Of a stretch of 64,000 nt of DNA, positions 1-11,085 are shown one piece after another. The stretch comes from Gautieria morchelliformis. Lineage: Eukaryota > Basidiomycota > Agaricomycetes > Gomphales > Gomphaceae. The stretch covers positions 124,001 to 188,000 of the forward strand of contig WHVA01000136.1 of NCBI GenBank assembly GCA_015179125.1, read 5' to 3'. The notes under the pieces were generated by a model that was given only the letters and a program-made list of their open reading frames with translations, did not search any database and was not told the origin of the DNA. Each line of letters begins with the position of its first letter. The stretch's first letter is position 1. Both the position numbers and the translations under genes were made by a program.

Positions 1-180
1 AAGCCAACAAATGTGAATGACATTGCAATTCCATGGAATTCCTCAGTTATATCCTCACAGCCAACAGCTTTACCATGGCTGAAGATATAAAGTCCAGACC
101 ATCCACGATTGGCCCAAATCTCAGAAGGTAAAAGACATCCAGCCCTTCCTTGGCTTCACCAATTTTTACCACCACTTCAT
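1..180 (+). mobile_element. Ty3/Gypsy pol fragment (fossil)
   Basis: A short relic of a Ty3/Gypsy LTR retrotransposon polymerase gene. Translation on the plus strand gives the end of the reverse-transcriptase region, including the characteristic stretch QTIHDWP followed by KVKDIQPFLGFTNFY, which in this family lies just before RNase H. Only this small piece is present. It is cut by the window edge on the left and runs into an oppositely oriented LINE on the right. No LTR is visible. It is broken and is a fragment only. Confidence 0.8.
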
Positions 181-1689
181 CTACACTGCGCCACTCTGGA
201 AGTGCTCATTTATTGTGGTTTGCTTTGAGCCCGGTCTTGTGGCTGGCCTTGACCTACTTCTCGCCGTCTGCTGCTGCCATCTGTCGTCCCTGTGCCCAAT
301 TTGTGGGTTTGCTGTTGCTCTTTTCTGCTGCATCTGGCCTACCACCCCCTGCTGTGTCTGTCCCACCTGGACTTCCCCTTGCATTGCTCATTTTATCCCC
401 TGCAACACCGTTGCTTGTTCACCGTGTTCTTCTGCAACCTCTTCTCACACCGCTCCTGCATTGGCATTACCCTGGGTGATCTGCTGTTCCCATGTCCAAG
501 GATTTTTGTCAGGGAAAAACTTATATGTGCTCTCCGCATCGTCCTTTTCAATTCTCTCACTTGCTCCAATGAATTTTGGGCATTTCCTGTCCCACGAGGT
601 GTGACCTGTCATATCGCAATTAACACATCTAAACCTGTCCAGGTTCGTTTCCTTGCAAGTGGCCATTCTATGCTCCCCCACACACATGCCACATGTCTTC
701 CTTTCCTTGCATGCCACGGCAAGGTGCATAGCATATTTCTGGCATTTCAAACACCTGTGAGGCTCTCTTCACATCCTTCTAGCCCACGTGCACTTCCCCA
801 CTATAACCAATCCATCCCTAATTGCAACGTTTGCCGCTGCTGTGGTACTGAATTGTGCAATCAGGTGTGCTGTTCACTGTCTTGGGCCGCATCTCTGTAT
901 TGGTTTTATCCACCATGTTGTCACTAATGTTCCCTCAGGTATGCCAGAGTCTCGCTCGATCCTGGCCTGCTCTGACAGGGGATCTGGAGCATGGCTGATG
1001 GGGATGTATTCCACTATCACCGAAACAGGTCTCTCTTTGACTACAGCAGATGCGCTGAATTTGAATAGGAAGTCCTCCTTGTGTGCTTGGATGATGCACG
1101 CTGCCTCCTGTGTCTCCAAGTTGAAGACGATTCCCCCGTTGACTAGCTTTTTAACCCCCACAAACCTTGGCTCCTCCCCTTTGCCAAGCTCATCCATGTA
1201 TTCGACTGCCTCATTAGCTTTAGCGATGAGTTCCTGCTCAGTCAGCTCTCCAAAAGGGTTGGTTTCTGTGTTGGGGTCCTTGTCAATCAGCATCTGTCGG
1301 TTCCTCACCTTTGCTCTGGCCAGTGTGTTGGGATGTGCGAGCAGTACCAGCCTTTCAATGCCATAGCATATGTCAGCTCCGGGGCTAGCCCAAACCCAAC
1401 CCCCCACCCCCCTGCTTTGCACGCCATTCTCTACTGCATCTGTTGCCAGGTCGGCGGCTCTCACCATGTCGTATGCCACCTGTCTGAGTGTATCCGTCAT
1501 TTCTTCTGCATTGTGCATGACCGGCTCCAGCCTCTTCTCCACGTACTTCATCACCTGCTCCCCCATGCTCTTCACTGATGCATCTATGATCAAAATCGCT
1601 ACAGCCCTTGCTCCTTCCTTCAGCGCCTTCAGCGGAATGTACAGCCCACCCAAATGATTTCCTTTTCGAGTGACACCCAAAAATAGCAA
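181..1689 (-). mobile_element. LINE (Tad/jockey-like) ORF1, decayed
   Basis: This is the ORF1 (gag-like) protein of a non-LTR retrotransposon of the type common in basidiomycetes. The N-terminal half (1689-874) is one open frame. The C-terminal half carries three zinc knuckles: around CLKCQKYAMHLAVAC (C-x2-C-x5-H-x4-C), CGMCVGEHRMATC, and CVNCDMTGHTSWDRKC. A conserved YKFFP/WTWE segment and a polar, Q- and R-rich tail follow, ending at about 181. The frame shifts near 880, and a TGA interrupts it near 765, just before the first knuckle, so it is dead. No ORF2 follows; the element meets the Ty3/Gypsy scrap instead. The family call comes from the knuckle arrangement and is fairly secure; the clade is an inference. 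Confidence 0.8.
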
Positions 1690-1757
1690 TTAGCGCCAGG
1701 ATACTTCGGTGATTCCCCTTTAGGGCTTCAACGAGATATTTTCTCTAAGTCCTTCCA
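1637..1757 (-). repeat. Left arm of LINE 5'-end inverted repeat
   Basis: About 120 bp covering the LINE ORF1 start and its 5' flank. It recurs in opposite orientation at 2,898-3,031 with only scattered differences. The shared core runs from the ORF1 start through the block around ATTAGCGCCAGGATAC to the edge of the satellite. The two arms enclose the 7-bp satellite and the SINE-like piece. Confidence 0.85.
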
Positions 1758-2348
1758 TAACATAAAACATAAAACATAAAACATAAAACATAAAACATAA
1801 AACATAAAAACATAACACATAACACATAACACATAACACATAACACATAACACATAACACATAACACATAACACATAACACATAACACATAACACATAAC
1901 ACATAACACATAACACATAACACATAACACATAACACATAACACATAACACATAACACATAACACATAACACATAACACATAACACATAACACATAACAC
2001 ATAACACATAACACATAACACATAACACATAACACATAACACATAACACATAACACATAACACATAACACATAACACATAACACATAACACATAACACAT
2101 AACACATAACACATAACACATAACACATAACACATAACACATAACACATAACACATAACACATAACACATAACACATAACACATAACACATAACACATAA
2201 CACATAACACATAACACATAACACATAACACATAACACATAACACATAACACATAACACATAACACATAACACATAACACATAACACATAACACATAACA
2301 CATAACACATAACACATAACACATAACACATAACACATAACACATAAA
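1757..2348. repeat. 7-bp satellite (CATAACA)n
   Basis: A head-to-tail 7-bp repeat. It begins with about seven CATAAAA units and then shifts to CATAACA, repeated about 76 times with no interruption I could find (about 1,813-2,345). Because 7 is not a multiple of 3 and the unit makes no stop codon on the minus strand, all three minus frames stay open and give apparent ORFs of about 200 codons with a seven-residue C/V/M/Y/L cycle. These are not genes. The unit is not the usual fungal telomere repeat TTAGGG. Confidence 0.98.
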
Positions 2349-2599
2349 ACAAGAAAGGGTACTTTCACTTGGGTTGAGGTTTTATCATGTCTGCCAGGCG
2401 CATGAAGAGGACCAACCATTCACCAACACTTCCTCCCTCGCTGCACTCAGGGGTTCCCCCAAACCGGGTCGGTTCAGGTCGGCACACTAAAGCCTCGTTC
2501 ATGCATTCCAAATAGTATGAGTGCTTCATGAATTTAACCGCTCCATGATATAATCAATGCAAAAGTGAATTAACCAGTGGCAAATTTTATTAATCAAAA

Positions 2600-2695
2600 T
2601 CTGCAAAGCAAAAGATGACTAGGAGAATTGAACTGATGCCCACAAATACCACAGCTAATGCTCAAACTACTGAGCTACAATAAACATTGTGGGGA
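2600..2695 (-). mobile_element. tRNA-derived SINE head
   Basis: On the minus strand this reads like a decayed tRNA with both internal RNA polymerase III promoter boxes. The A-box-like TAGCTCAGTAGTTTGAGC lies at 2,677-2,660 and the B-box-like AGTTCAATTCTC at 2,634-2,623. Their order and spacing (about 26 bp) fit a tRNA head. There is no clean cloverleaf, so it is not a functional tRNA gene. The downstream sequence towards 2,480 may be the SINE body, but its 3' end is not defined. The call rests only on the promoter boxes. Confidence 0.55.
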
Positions 2696-2897
2696 AAAGT
2701 CAAACAATGGCATTTCTCTAGCACAGGCTTTCCTGGAAACATCTTTCATGAGATGAAAGCTGCGAGCTTTGTGGTTCCACAGTCTTCAAAATGTTTGACG
2801 CCCTTTAGAGTTCCGTAGATTGACCTTTTGTATTTGTAGTGAGCGCGGCTGCTGGGATTAAGTAGGACACAGTTGTCTGTATCATCGTGGACAACGC

Positions 2898-3031
2898 CGA
2901 AGGACTCAGAGAGAAAATATCTCGTTGAAGCCCTAAAGGGGAATCGCCAAAGTATCCTGGCGCTAATTGCTATTTTGGGGTGTCACTCGAAAAGGAAATT
3001 GTTTGGGTGGGCCTTAAATTCCCTTCAGCGT
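2898..3031 (+). repeat. Right arm: inverted LINE ORF1 5' fragment
   Basis: A second, inverted copy of the LINE 5' flank and first ~40 codons of ORF1. Its frame LALIAILGCHSKRK matches the ORF1 start on the other side of the satellite. The match ends near 3,031, after CCCTTCAGCG. Either two 5' fragments were inserted in opposite orientation, or a fold-back rearrangement duplicated this end. Confidence 0.85.
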
Positions 3032-3129
3032 GGTGTTTTGGGCCATGCTTAACAGGGCATAGCTCAAACTTTCCTGGGATATCGGGTCTTCTTTTGCCAC
3101 GTACTGGTTCCTGTCCAGGAAGTTCCGCG

Positions 3130-3752
3130 TAGTGATGGGCACGGCCTGGCTTGGCCTGAAAGCCGTGGCTTTGGCCTGGCTCGCCCTGGCTTTGGCTTGC
3201 TAAAAACCTGAGCCAGGCCATTAGCACTTGGCCTGGCTCGGCTCGGGCTTGGCCTTGGCTTGGGCCGTGGCCTGTTGGTGGGATAGATTAGTAAGGTTAA
3301 TAACTGTGATATATATACTATTACCTTGTGAAACACTCACATATGCCTGCGAAGTGTAGATACATCATTGGGTGACTTTCCGTAGAGCTAAATTCCTAAA
3401 TTCCACGTTCTAAACGTCGCGGAACATCGAGCCGAGTACTAGCCGATGACAGGGAAGCGTTTTACAAGTCCGCTATGACAGAAAAATTAATGTTTTAAAC
3501 CAAAAATAACATGTAACTACACTACATATCATTGAAAAATGTTATATACCCACCAGTATCAGAGAAAACATACCCTTTTTGGTGACCGAAGGTCCTGTAT
3601 TTAGGCGCTCGCCAGGCCACGGCTTCCTGGCTCGGCTTTGGCCTGGAAAAACCTGAGCCGGGCCATGGAGCCGGATGCGCCACCGGCTTTGGCCTGGCTT
3701 GGCCCGGCCTATTGGCGGCTCAGCCAGGCGGGCCAGGCCATGCCCATCACTA
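3130..3752. mobile_element. Non-autonomous hAT transposon (MITE-like), 623 bp
   Basis: A complete short DNA transposon. Its ends are inverted repeats beginning TAGTGATGGGCA on each side, the typical start of hAT elements, and the match continues into GGCCTGGC. It is flanked by a perfect 8-bp target-site duplication, GTTCCGCG, at 3,122-3,129 and 3,753-3,760; 8 bp is the hAT rule. The subterminal regions (3,140-3,280 and 3,600-3,740) are packed with GCCTGG/CCAGGC motifs in both directions, as expected of transposase-binding sites. An internal pair sharing AAACCTGAGCC lies about 450 bp apart. No transposase ORF is present, so it must be mobilised in trans. The perfect duplication suggests a fairly recent insertion. 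Confidence 0.92.
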
Positions 3753-3760
3753 GTTCCGCG

Positions 3761-4305
3761 CCTGTTCTCTGCTACGCACTGATGAGCTCACGTTATCTAT
3801 TAGCTCACCTCTTGTTTTCGCTTGCTCTACTTGCTGCACTGTCCCCGCTCTCGTTCTCCCCAGGTGTCCCCCCCGGCGGTTGCCTCCGTACTCAACGGCG
3901 TGATCATTTTGTTTGCTTCGTTCTACCGAAGCACTCTGTCTGTTTTTAGCGTTGCTATGAGCTACACTAGCTGCAGACAGTTTGTGATAAAGCGTAGTAA
4001 TGAGAGTTTTTGGTGGTGGTGGTAGGCGTGAGAAAAGTCCCGCTCATATACCTAACATCTTATATACTAGCTTAAACACGAGAGCGGATACAAATATCTT
4101 GAACATGACGATGAGTCTGTCACGAATCTTGGCGGCAATAAGGGGAAAGGAGTAGACCTTGGCGAGCAAGGTAATCATTGTTCAACTTGGGTGGCACCCG
4201 TACCGTAGTGGGGCCCGTAAACTGTGAAGATTAGTCTCACCCTTCTGAGAGATGGATGGCAAATCCAATAGGAATAGCACGATTCCCAGCGATGGACAAT
4301 GGAGT
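3761..4305. other. No gene recognised
   Basis: Between the hAT element and the aldo-keto reductase pseudogene I see only short unsupported reading frames and no recognisable domain, RNA or repeat, apart from a short GGT run at 4,011-4,023. Confidence 0.6.
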
Positions 4306-5612
4306 TTAACCCCACAGGTCGGGCGTGTCCTGTGTATAGCGACCCCCTTGCTCTTGAAAAAGGAGAGCACTTGGTGTATATTGGCGCGTTCTTCTGTAGA
4401 AAGTATGATCTCTCCGGCAACAAGATTATCAAAACTGAACTTTCTGTACACAAAAATAAAAACAGTGCTGATGAGACATGACATGCATGAATGCAATAAA
4501 ATGTACAGAATTCTAACTTACGAAGAACCAGGCAATGGTATCATGATGTGTGGCCCGAGTGACCGCACCCATGCAATGCTGATCTGGTAGGCGTAGCATT
4601 ACAATGCTGAGCGTTGTTGGCCAAGTAATTGACAAGCTGACGGTTACGGTTCTTATGAAAATTCTAAACGGTGAGTTATTGGCTTGGTGCAGTTTTGACA
4701 GGGGTGCTTAAATCGGCTCACCTCGGGGTAGAATCGTTCCGTATGTCGGCGAATGTCCCCGTCTGGTATATTGTCTGGAGACTTTACTTTAAGTAGTCCA
4801 CGACGTAGCGGGCTGTACGCCGATTTGAAGATCTGAAGTTCCCCAGCAGTGGAATTGACTTGATGAATGATCAGTATTGGAAACGTGGTACAACAATGAG
4901 AAGAGTGGCCGGACCTCTTCGTGTTTCCTCCTCGTATGACCATGGCGAAACCTCAATCTCGACCGATCAAGTGGGGTGCGCCATGTTGGCTCGTCTTAGC
5001 GTCTTTGCATTGTCGCTCATGCCTATATGATCAAATTTTGAGTCTTGGTCCCAATAGCACTGTTGCTTGGCTTACGTCGCGATGGGTGTATAGCCGTGGG
5101 GTTCCAGTCCTCCCTGAACGTATTTACCTCAGAAACGCACCCAAAAAGTGTGAGCGCTACGGCTTACATAGACGCATAGCACTGTTTTATAGGCGTAGTC
5201 GGGCTACTTCTGGTAGAATCGAGCGAGCAGTTCAAGGTTCGCGGTAGTCAATCCGTGACCAGAATTCCCCTGAAGCATCTGATTTTCCAGTGTCCTGATA
5301 TATGGAATAGATTTTTACTTGCGGCTGTTTAAAAGCACCTTTGCATCACCGGCTGCGTCTACGCCTGCCTTTATGGCTCGAAAGGCTTGCTCGTCAGAAA
5401 TAGGGTTAGGCGTCCATCTGCATGGCAAAGAAATGAGATATTCTTGTGAAGTGAGGAAAAAATGGACGTACGTCCAAAGCTTTGCATCTGCGCCTGAGCT
5501 GAGTTTGGCCATGACCTGGTCAAGTGCATCAGGTTCATGAACATGAGTCCATGGGCCACATTGGCAACCTCAACCGTGACGGTGTGCCCCTAAGGCAAAT
5601 GGTGCGAACCAT
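4306..5612 (-). pseudogene. Aldo-keto reductase (pyridoxal reductase-like) pseudogene
   Basis: A decayed copy of an NADPH-dependent aldo-keto reductase close to yeast Plr1-type pyridoxal reductases. Successive minus-strand pieces fall in family order: VTVEVANVAHGLM near the start (ATG at 5,612-5,610), then WTPNPISDEQAFRAIKAGVD and KVLLNS, then GHGLTTANLELLARFYQK with PDYAYKTVLCV, then AYSPLRRGLLKVKSPDNIPD, and last NLVAGEIILSTEERANI and a C-terminus ending GRYTQDTPDLWG at 4,306. The frame changes several times: early in the first exon, at the SGEF/GHGL junction, and near 4,342 where one G is missing. A TAG interrupts FYQK*PDY. Middle exons are poorly preserved. It probably makes no enzyme. 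Family identity is secure; the exact substrate class is inferred from the closest motif pattern. Confidence 0.85.
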
Positions 5613-7041
5613 GCTTCTCTAAAGTAAAAAAAATGAACAACAGTCGCCACGGACGTTTTGACAGGCATACTTTCACCTTATTACTGCGTTGTAGTTCCGG
5701 ACCTCCGTAACGCTGACATCTTCCCTTGTAATCCTTATAATAGACACCGAGCTAAGATCCAGTTATGCTGGACGTATAGGCTGAAAGGCCTTAAGACGCC
5801 GCTGGAGACCTTGCGAGGACACTGTAGTCTATTTCACTTGAAGTCCCGGGATTGCCAGTAAGAATAGGATACTCCGACGTGCACCACACGCTCACCAAAT
5901 TCATCTCGGAGAGAGAACTCCCGTGCTCTGCAACCTTCAGATGTAGCATATCATGAACGGTGCCCTCCCTGAGCCTTCCCGGAGGGGCCACTGGTATCGG
6001 GGGTTCGAATCTGCAGAATCAGCCCGTTTCCGGTCAAGATCTATCATTACTGGCCGCAGCTACCTACCGACAGCCGTGCGGAACTACTGTATCGATCTGC
6101 TACAGCCTCTACCAGCGACAGAGCGGCCAGTGCTGCCGTTGCCCATGCGCGTGGCACATCGGAAGTCGACCCGGCTGGGTCCGAACCCTTCCCTTCGCGG
6201 TCTCTCCTTGTCTCCGTGCCTCCGTGCTTCCGTGCTTTCTGTGCTTGTCTTTGCTCTGCTATGGTTGAGAGGATCACCTGTCTCAGGATCTGTTTGATTT
6301 AACCCTCAGAATCTCGGCAATGTGGCTGTCAATCCATATTTCGCCACTAACGCCATAGGTTCAAACAGCCTGCTGAACGGAAACTTAGGCATTCACTGTA
6401 CGAAAATAGCCGCAGGACATATACGACACTCATTGCAAATTAGATAGGGGATCAGCCGGTCTAATTTCTATATACGTATAACACTAGTTCTAAAGCAGCT
6501 TCGCGTGAGAAAAGTTTTTAGACCAAGTTTCAAAGCGTAAGACCAATTTTCAAACGAGAATCGTAAGGTCCAAGCTGTCACCGGCGTAGAATGGTGACGA
6601 ACATCGCGCGGAGCTTTAATGTGCTTCCCTGTCACGGTGTCACCGGCTAGTTCGCGGCTCGCTGTTTAGGATTAATAGGATTTTAAGATTTTAGGGCTAC
6701 GGAAAGCCATCCACTATGCGAACACGCTCCTAATGCTGTTGACGACACCGCACATAGCTACTGCGGATAAGGATTATTTTCGGTTCGTAAGCCATCAAAC
6801 CGGTTGAGTCCCATACCTCACATGCTTCACAGCGAGGCGGTACACTGATCTGCTCGGAAAGGCGATGGTGTACTGTATTGCTGTGAATGATTGCGGTGTT
6901 CACCTCCCCATATATGAACGGACGACTCTCATTGCCGCAGCTATGGCGTCTATCGGCTCAGAATGTTAAACTAATCACCAGGCTATGGTGCACATTTAAG
7001 TCGACCTACGTTCGAGTCCTATCATCCCAATATTCTCCTCA
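5613..7041. other. Intergenic, no gene recognised
   Basis: Overlapping short frames occur around 5,950-6,300 but none shows family motifs or a convincing exon structure. A stretch at 6,200-6,240 is made of imperfect CCGTGCNTC repeats. The last few hundred bases before 7,042 should hold the promoter of the DUF7702 gene; no clear element could be assigned. Confidence 0.5.
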
Positions 7042-8024
7042 ATGGCTCTCGATCAGTTTGGTAAAATCGCGGCTGCTGAAATCGCCTTCTATTCTCTCCT
7101 GATCTGCCTTGCATTTTTCACTGCTCTGAGGCATGGTTTCGGCCGTCGGGAAGGCTGGGTATTTCTCTTTACCTTTTCCCTAGGTGTGTTCTACCTTCGG
7201 GATTTGATTAATATTACCGACAAGCTGTCAATAGTTCGTCTTGTCGGGGCTGCCATTACCGTTGCTTCGAAGGCGTCCCCGTCGATAGGCCTCGCGATTG
7301 CCGCAGCCGTACTCTCCGGAATTGGACTTACTCCCCTTCTGTTAGCTACTCAAGCATTTATCGCCAGACTGTGAGTGAAACAAGTTTCCCTTGCCAAACG
7401 GCGCCCGGCATTTACAGTAGTTTCGGCAGTGCGCACTATGGTCTCTCTTCACCCCAACTAGTATTGCGGCTGATTCGGGCGCTTCTCGTTGTTGCACCTA
7501 TTCTGGCAATTGTGGGCGGCACTTCATCGTCTCCTGCGAACTCAGCCTCCTCGATAGCTACTGGTCGTTCACTTACTCGAGCAAGTGTATGCCTATTTAT
7601 GGCCGCATTCGTCGTCTTGTTCGGCCTGCATGTCATGCTCTGGCATGCAAGGGCATATCTGCAAGACCATCACCATCGCGTGAGTCTATCCCAATATTGT
7701 GATGTTTTAGTCTGATGAGTTTTGTCATGGCAGCTCCTTGCAGGTGTATCTCTCGCTCTCCCCCCTCTGTTCGTGCGACTCGTGTATGCTCTCCTAGGCG
7801 CCTTCGCCGCGTCTCCTATTTCACGCTGGTCCTCCATCTTTGGTGACTGGAGGATATACCTAACCATGGGCTTGCTTATGGAGTTTATAGCCGTTGTTAT
7901 CTACGTCGCCACTGGCATTTTGATACCAGCACATAAGGATGAAGATGCCGTTGCGAAGGGTGACGTACAATTGGGCCTGCTGCCTGTTGAGCCCGGGGAT
8001 GCTGTGGGGAGAGTTACACCATAG
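7042..8024 (+). CDS. DUF7702-type multi-pass membrane protein
   Basis: An integral membrane protein of a fungal family of unknown function. Four exons join in frame: 7,042-7,183, 7,235-7,370, 7,418-7,679 and 7,734-8,024, giving 276 residues. The introns of 51, 47 and 54 bp all have GT...AG ends. The start is the first ATG of a good family N-terminus (MALDQFGKIAAAEIAFY), followed by RHGFGRREGW and VRLVGAA, typical of this family. About seven hydrophobic segments alternate with short loops, and a polar tail of about 35 residues ends the protein. There are no disruptions. The next gene is convergent, about 440 bp away. The family is recognised from memory of its pattern; no function should be read into it. 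Confidence 0.85.
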
Positions 8025-8465
8025 CCCATTGCATCATCATGATGAATTTCCAGCAGACGTAGTGGATCGTGCGTTTGCGGTGCAAGGATGAACTGCATGT
8101 CATCCCGGGGGAGGAACAGCCGAACTCTCAGCCTCAGGCATCATCACATTGGGTAGGAGCGAAGACTTGGAGACGTGAGGCAGTTTATGATGGCGTCTTA
8201 TAAACATTAAATCTAGTTGGTTAATTTCTGGGAACATGGTATTACGGGAACATGGTATTACACGAACTTGAACTAGCTACGACTGCATATATACCAATAT
8301 ATGCGTATACGTCACGTGTTCAGGCAGTGACAGATAATTATCTGGCAAGCACGCAGTTGTGTAGCGTTTTATTTTTATTTATTTTGTTACAAAGTTGATC
8401 ACTATGTACCGGAATAAACTAGAACAGGCGCCCTGAATTGTCATTATAGTTCCTTGGCACAAGCC
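8025..8465. other. Convergent 3' intergenic region
   Basis: This lies between the ends of two converging genes. It contains a tandem pair of a 16-bp unit, GGGAACATGGTATTAC, at about 8,230-8,261, and an A/T-rich stretch near 8,365-8,390 that could serve polyadenylation. No gene is seen. Confidence 0.5.
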
Positions 8466-11085
8466 TTAGTTTCGTGACGACAAGAACTGGTCCCAGCCGT
8501 TCTCTGGTTGTTCGCTAGCGGCCGTAAACACTTCGCCCGCCGCGGCCTCGTTCAAACTCGAATCCTGCTGGGAGGATGTTCGTGGGACATCACGATGGAA
8601 TGTGGACGATCCTGCATAGGGTGGCATGTCCGTTATATGATCAGTCATCATTGAATATGACCGTTGAGCGTCAGGTGCACTGCGATTCGTGTCCGTCTGA
8701 CGAGAAGATTCACGGAAACTCGTGAAGGCGATTGCCGCTTTATTCTTGAGCCTCGGGAGGGCCACCTTGATGGCAAACTATTTCAGAAATCTTCCAACAG
8801 GCAATGTAAACAAATACACCTCACATTCGCGGTCTCTGATTGAAAGCCACCCTTGGCCTTGGAGAACATATCACATGTCTCTTCAAGATGTTGCAGCGCA
8901 TCTGGAGCCAAATCGCAGCCGGGACTTTGCAATATCAGCGCACCCAGAACTAACTAGCAGGCAAAAAAAGTTGACTGTCAGCACCTGTGGCTTTTGAACG
9001 ATCAATGTGTTACCCACGGCCGCAGAATGTGCGTGGCTCCATAAAGGCGCTATTCTTTCGACAAGCTTTGGGTACATTGACCATATATGGCGCATGTGTG
9101 AGACGATATTGCAAGCACTAGACTGGCAAATTTAGAACATGAATTCCAAAAAGGACAAAGATGACCCCACCTCCTGTGGGCCATGATAACTGAATACCAG
9201 TATTGACTCTGGGACGGATCATCAGGATGTTTTGAAACTGCTTCCCAGAAATACGGCCTATGAAGATACATGATAGCTGCTCTCGAGGGATTGAGCCAAC
9301 GCGCTCTCAAAGTGAATCGATTACTTACATAGTTGCTGCCATAGAGACGTAGCAAATCTTTGAAAAGATTTGCCTATGACCTCATACGTGGTCTCTCTCT
9401 GGGGCCATTCAAGTAGTGGTGGTATATAATGTCCTCGGAGGTCCTTCTCGCACTCGAGGATGTCATCGTACACAACAGTACACGTACCCATGACAGAGAT
9501 GATGTTAGATACTAGCCGCGCAAAAGAGTACTTCCACGGGTAGACTGTTTGAAATTCTTAACTGGAGCAGTAGTGAAAAACCCAATGGTGGTGAACGCAC
9601 ATTCCGGTTCTAGGCCGGGATATGAGTCAACCTGAAAGGGCGGCCTGCAGTGTATTACGCTGCCAGACATCGAGGTTGGGCGTCCAAACATGAAACTCTA
9701 GCAAGAGATTATCTAGGTAAGGATCTATATAATAACATTACAACTACTTGCCTGCCAGGTGTCCATGGTGTTATATTCCCAAAATGTCTGCTCGCAGCGC
9801 TTGGAGCAGATGGGATCTTGGATATATAAGGATGCATCACGGGAGTTGCGATCTGGATCAAGACATTAACTTCAGTGACATGTGGGCGCACTGCCACACC
9901 CACGCAAACCAATCTAGAATCTTGAGTTAGTGAAATCCATTACGTTCATTGGCGAGGTCCACGTACAGCTTGAACAAGCTTCGTCAGGTAGCCTGATAAG
10001 GCCCACTGGTAGCTGAGACTTTAGTTACGTTTAGAGGCGTGAGCTATTGAACACATATTCGCAGATAGAGATTAGCGGCTACCTTCTTTTCCCGGGACAC
10101 AGACGGAAATACCAAATCATTAATATCTGAAAACCTCAGTTAAGTCGTCACGCAAATCATATAGAACCATACGAAGGGGCTCACAAATGCCTGGACGGCA
10201 TGTACAGTGGTGTTTTCCGTCACCGGATCGGAAGCCAACGCTGCTCTGGCAAGCAGATGGTAGTCCTCAGCCTCTAAGGAAGCTCTCTTACAATCCATCT
10301 CCATGTCATACAAGGTCCCAAGAAGAAAAACCATGAAAAGAACGGCCAGTTTATGGGCATCAGCAGGCTTCAGGATATTAATTCTTCTACAATGTGGGTA
10401 AAATGTTAGGAATATCCCATCCAGGTCATCATTCGGAATTGGCATGGCACTAAGTGATATCTCAGAAAGACCGTATTCAAGAAAGAGCCTGAACTTACAG
10501 CCACGAAACATAAGAGACATAGTTTTGCAACAACAGCCGAGCGCGGTCATATACAGGCATCACCTCTATAAATCGAGCCATATCTGGTGGCGCTTGGCCT
10601 GGTGGCGGGGATGGAAACTGCACGTTCAATAATAAAATGTCTGGATACGCATCCAGTTTAGACGGAGGATAGTTTATGAGGGCGCTGGGTCCAGCTTTGC
10701 GTTCATCGGGATCGGCTGCTTCAGTAGATGGCACCTTCTGACGAGATAACTTGAGAAGGTACTGAAAGGAGGGGAAAACTGATATAAGAGCAGGCAAAGA
10801 GGATCAGATGTAATTGTGAACCTCCGATATCGCTGTGGGACCGTGGAATTCTACGTTGCCACGGTTGCGGATGGACAGTACTCCAAATGCTTCGGCAAGT
10901 AAGTCCTCATCCTCATCAGGACCGTGTATCGGCTCATCTATAATCTCGGAATCGTGCGATGATGTATGAGAGGAATTCGGAGGATAAGACGACGAGGCCA
11001 CAGCCAACAGAGGATGGGGGTTGGGGGAGACCAACTTCTGGAGCTCTGCGAGAGCCTTCTCGAGTGTTTGAGTATATACATACAT
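8466..11085 (-). CDS. Fungal-specific transcription-factor domain protein, no visible zinc cluster
   Basis: A multi-exon gene with the middle homology region of fungal Zn2Cys6 regulators (Fungal_trans type). In order on the minus strand: a coiled-coil-like linker YTQTLEKALAELQKLV; an acidic spacer; FIEVMPVYDRARLLLQNYV; MPIPNDDLDGIFLTFYP; ADAHKLAVLFMVFLLGTLYD; EQTFWEYNTMDTWQ; FMFGRPTSMSGSVIHC; WKYSFARLVSNIISVMG; IMYLHRPYFWEAVSKHP; SPGCDLAPDALQHLEE; and a serine-rich tail ending SSRN at 8,466. Introns are about 50-60 bp, and the one after DTWQ appears to use a GC donor. Two places need a frame change (near 9,840 and near 9,565), so it is either damaged or carries sequence errors. No CX2CX6C DNA-binding cluster was found up to 11,760, although the linker that normally follows it is present. 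Family identity is strong; activity is doubtful. Confidence 0.75.

Noticed and set aside
1757-2348. Telomeric or subtelomeric repeat
   Set aside because: The unit CATAACA is not the TTAGGG-type telomere repeat of basidiomycetes.
1720-2419. Three long overlapping minus-strand ORFs of about 200 codons
   Set aside because: They are translations of the 7-bp satellite in its three open frames, with a repeating C/V/M/Y/L pattern.
5985-6015. GGTTCGAATC resembling a tRNA B box
   Set aside because: The flanking bases cannot form a T-arm stem and no A box lies upstream at tRNA distance.
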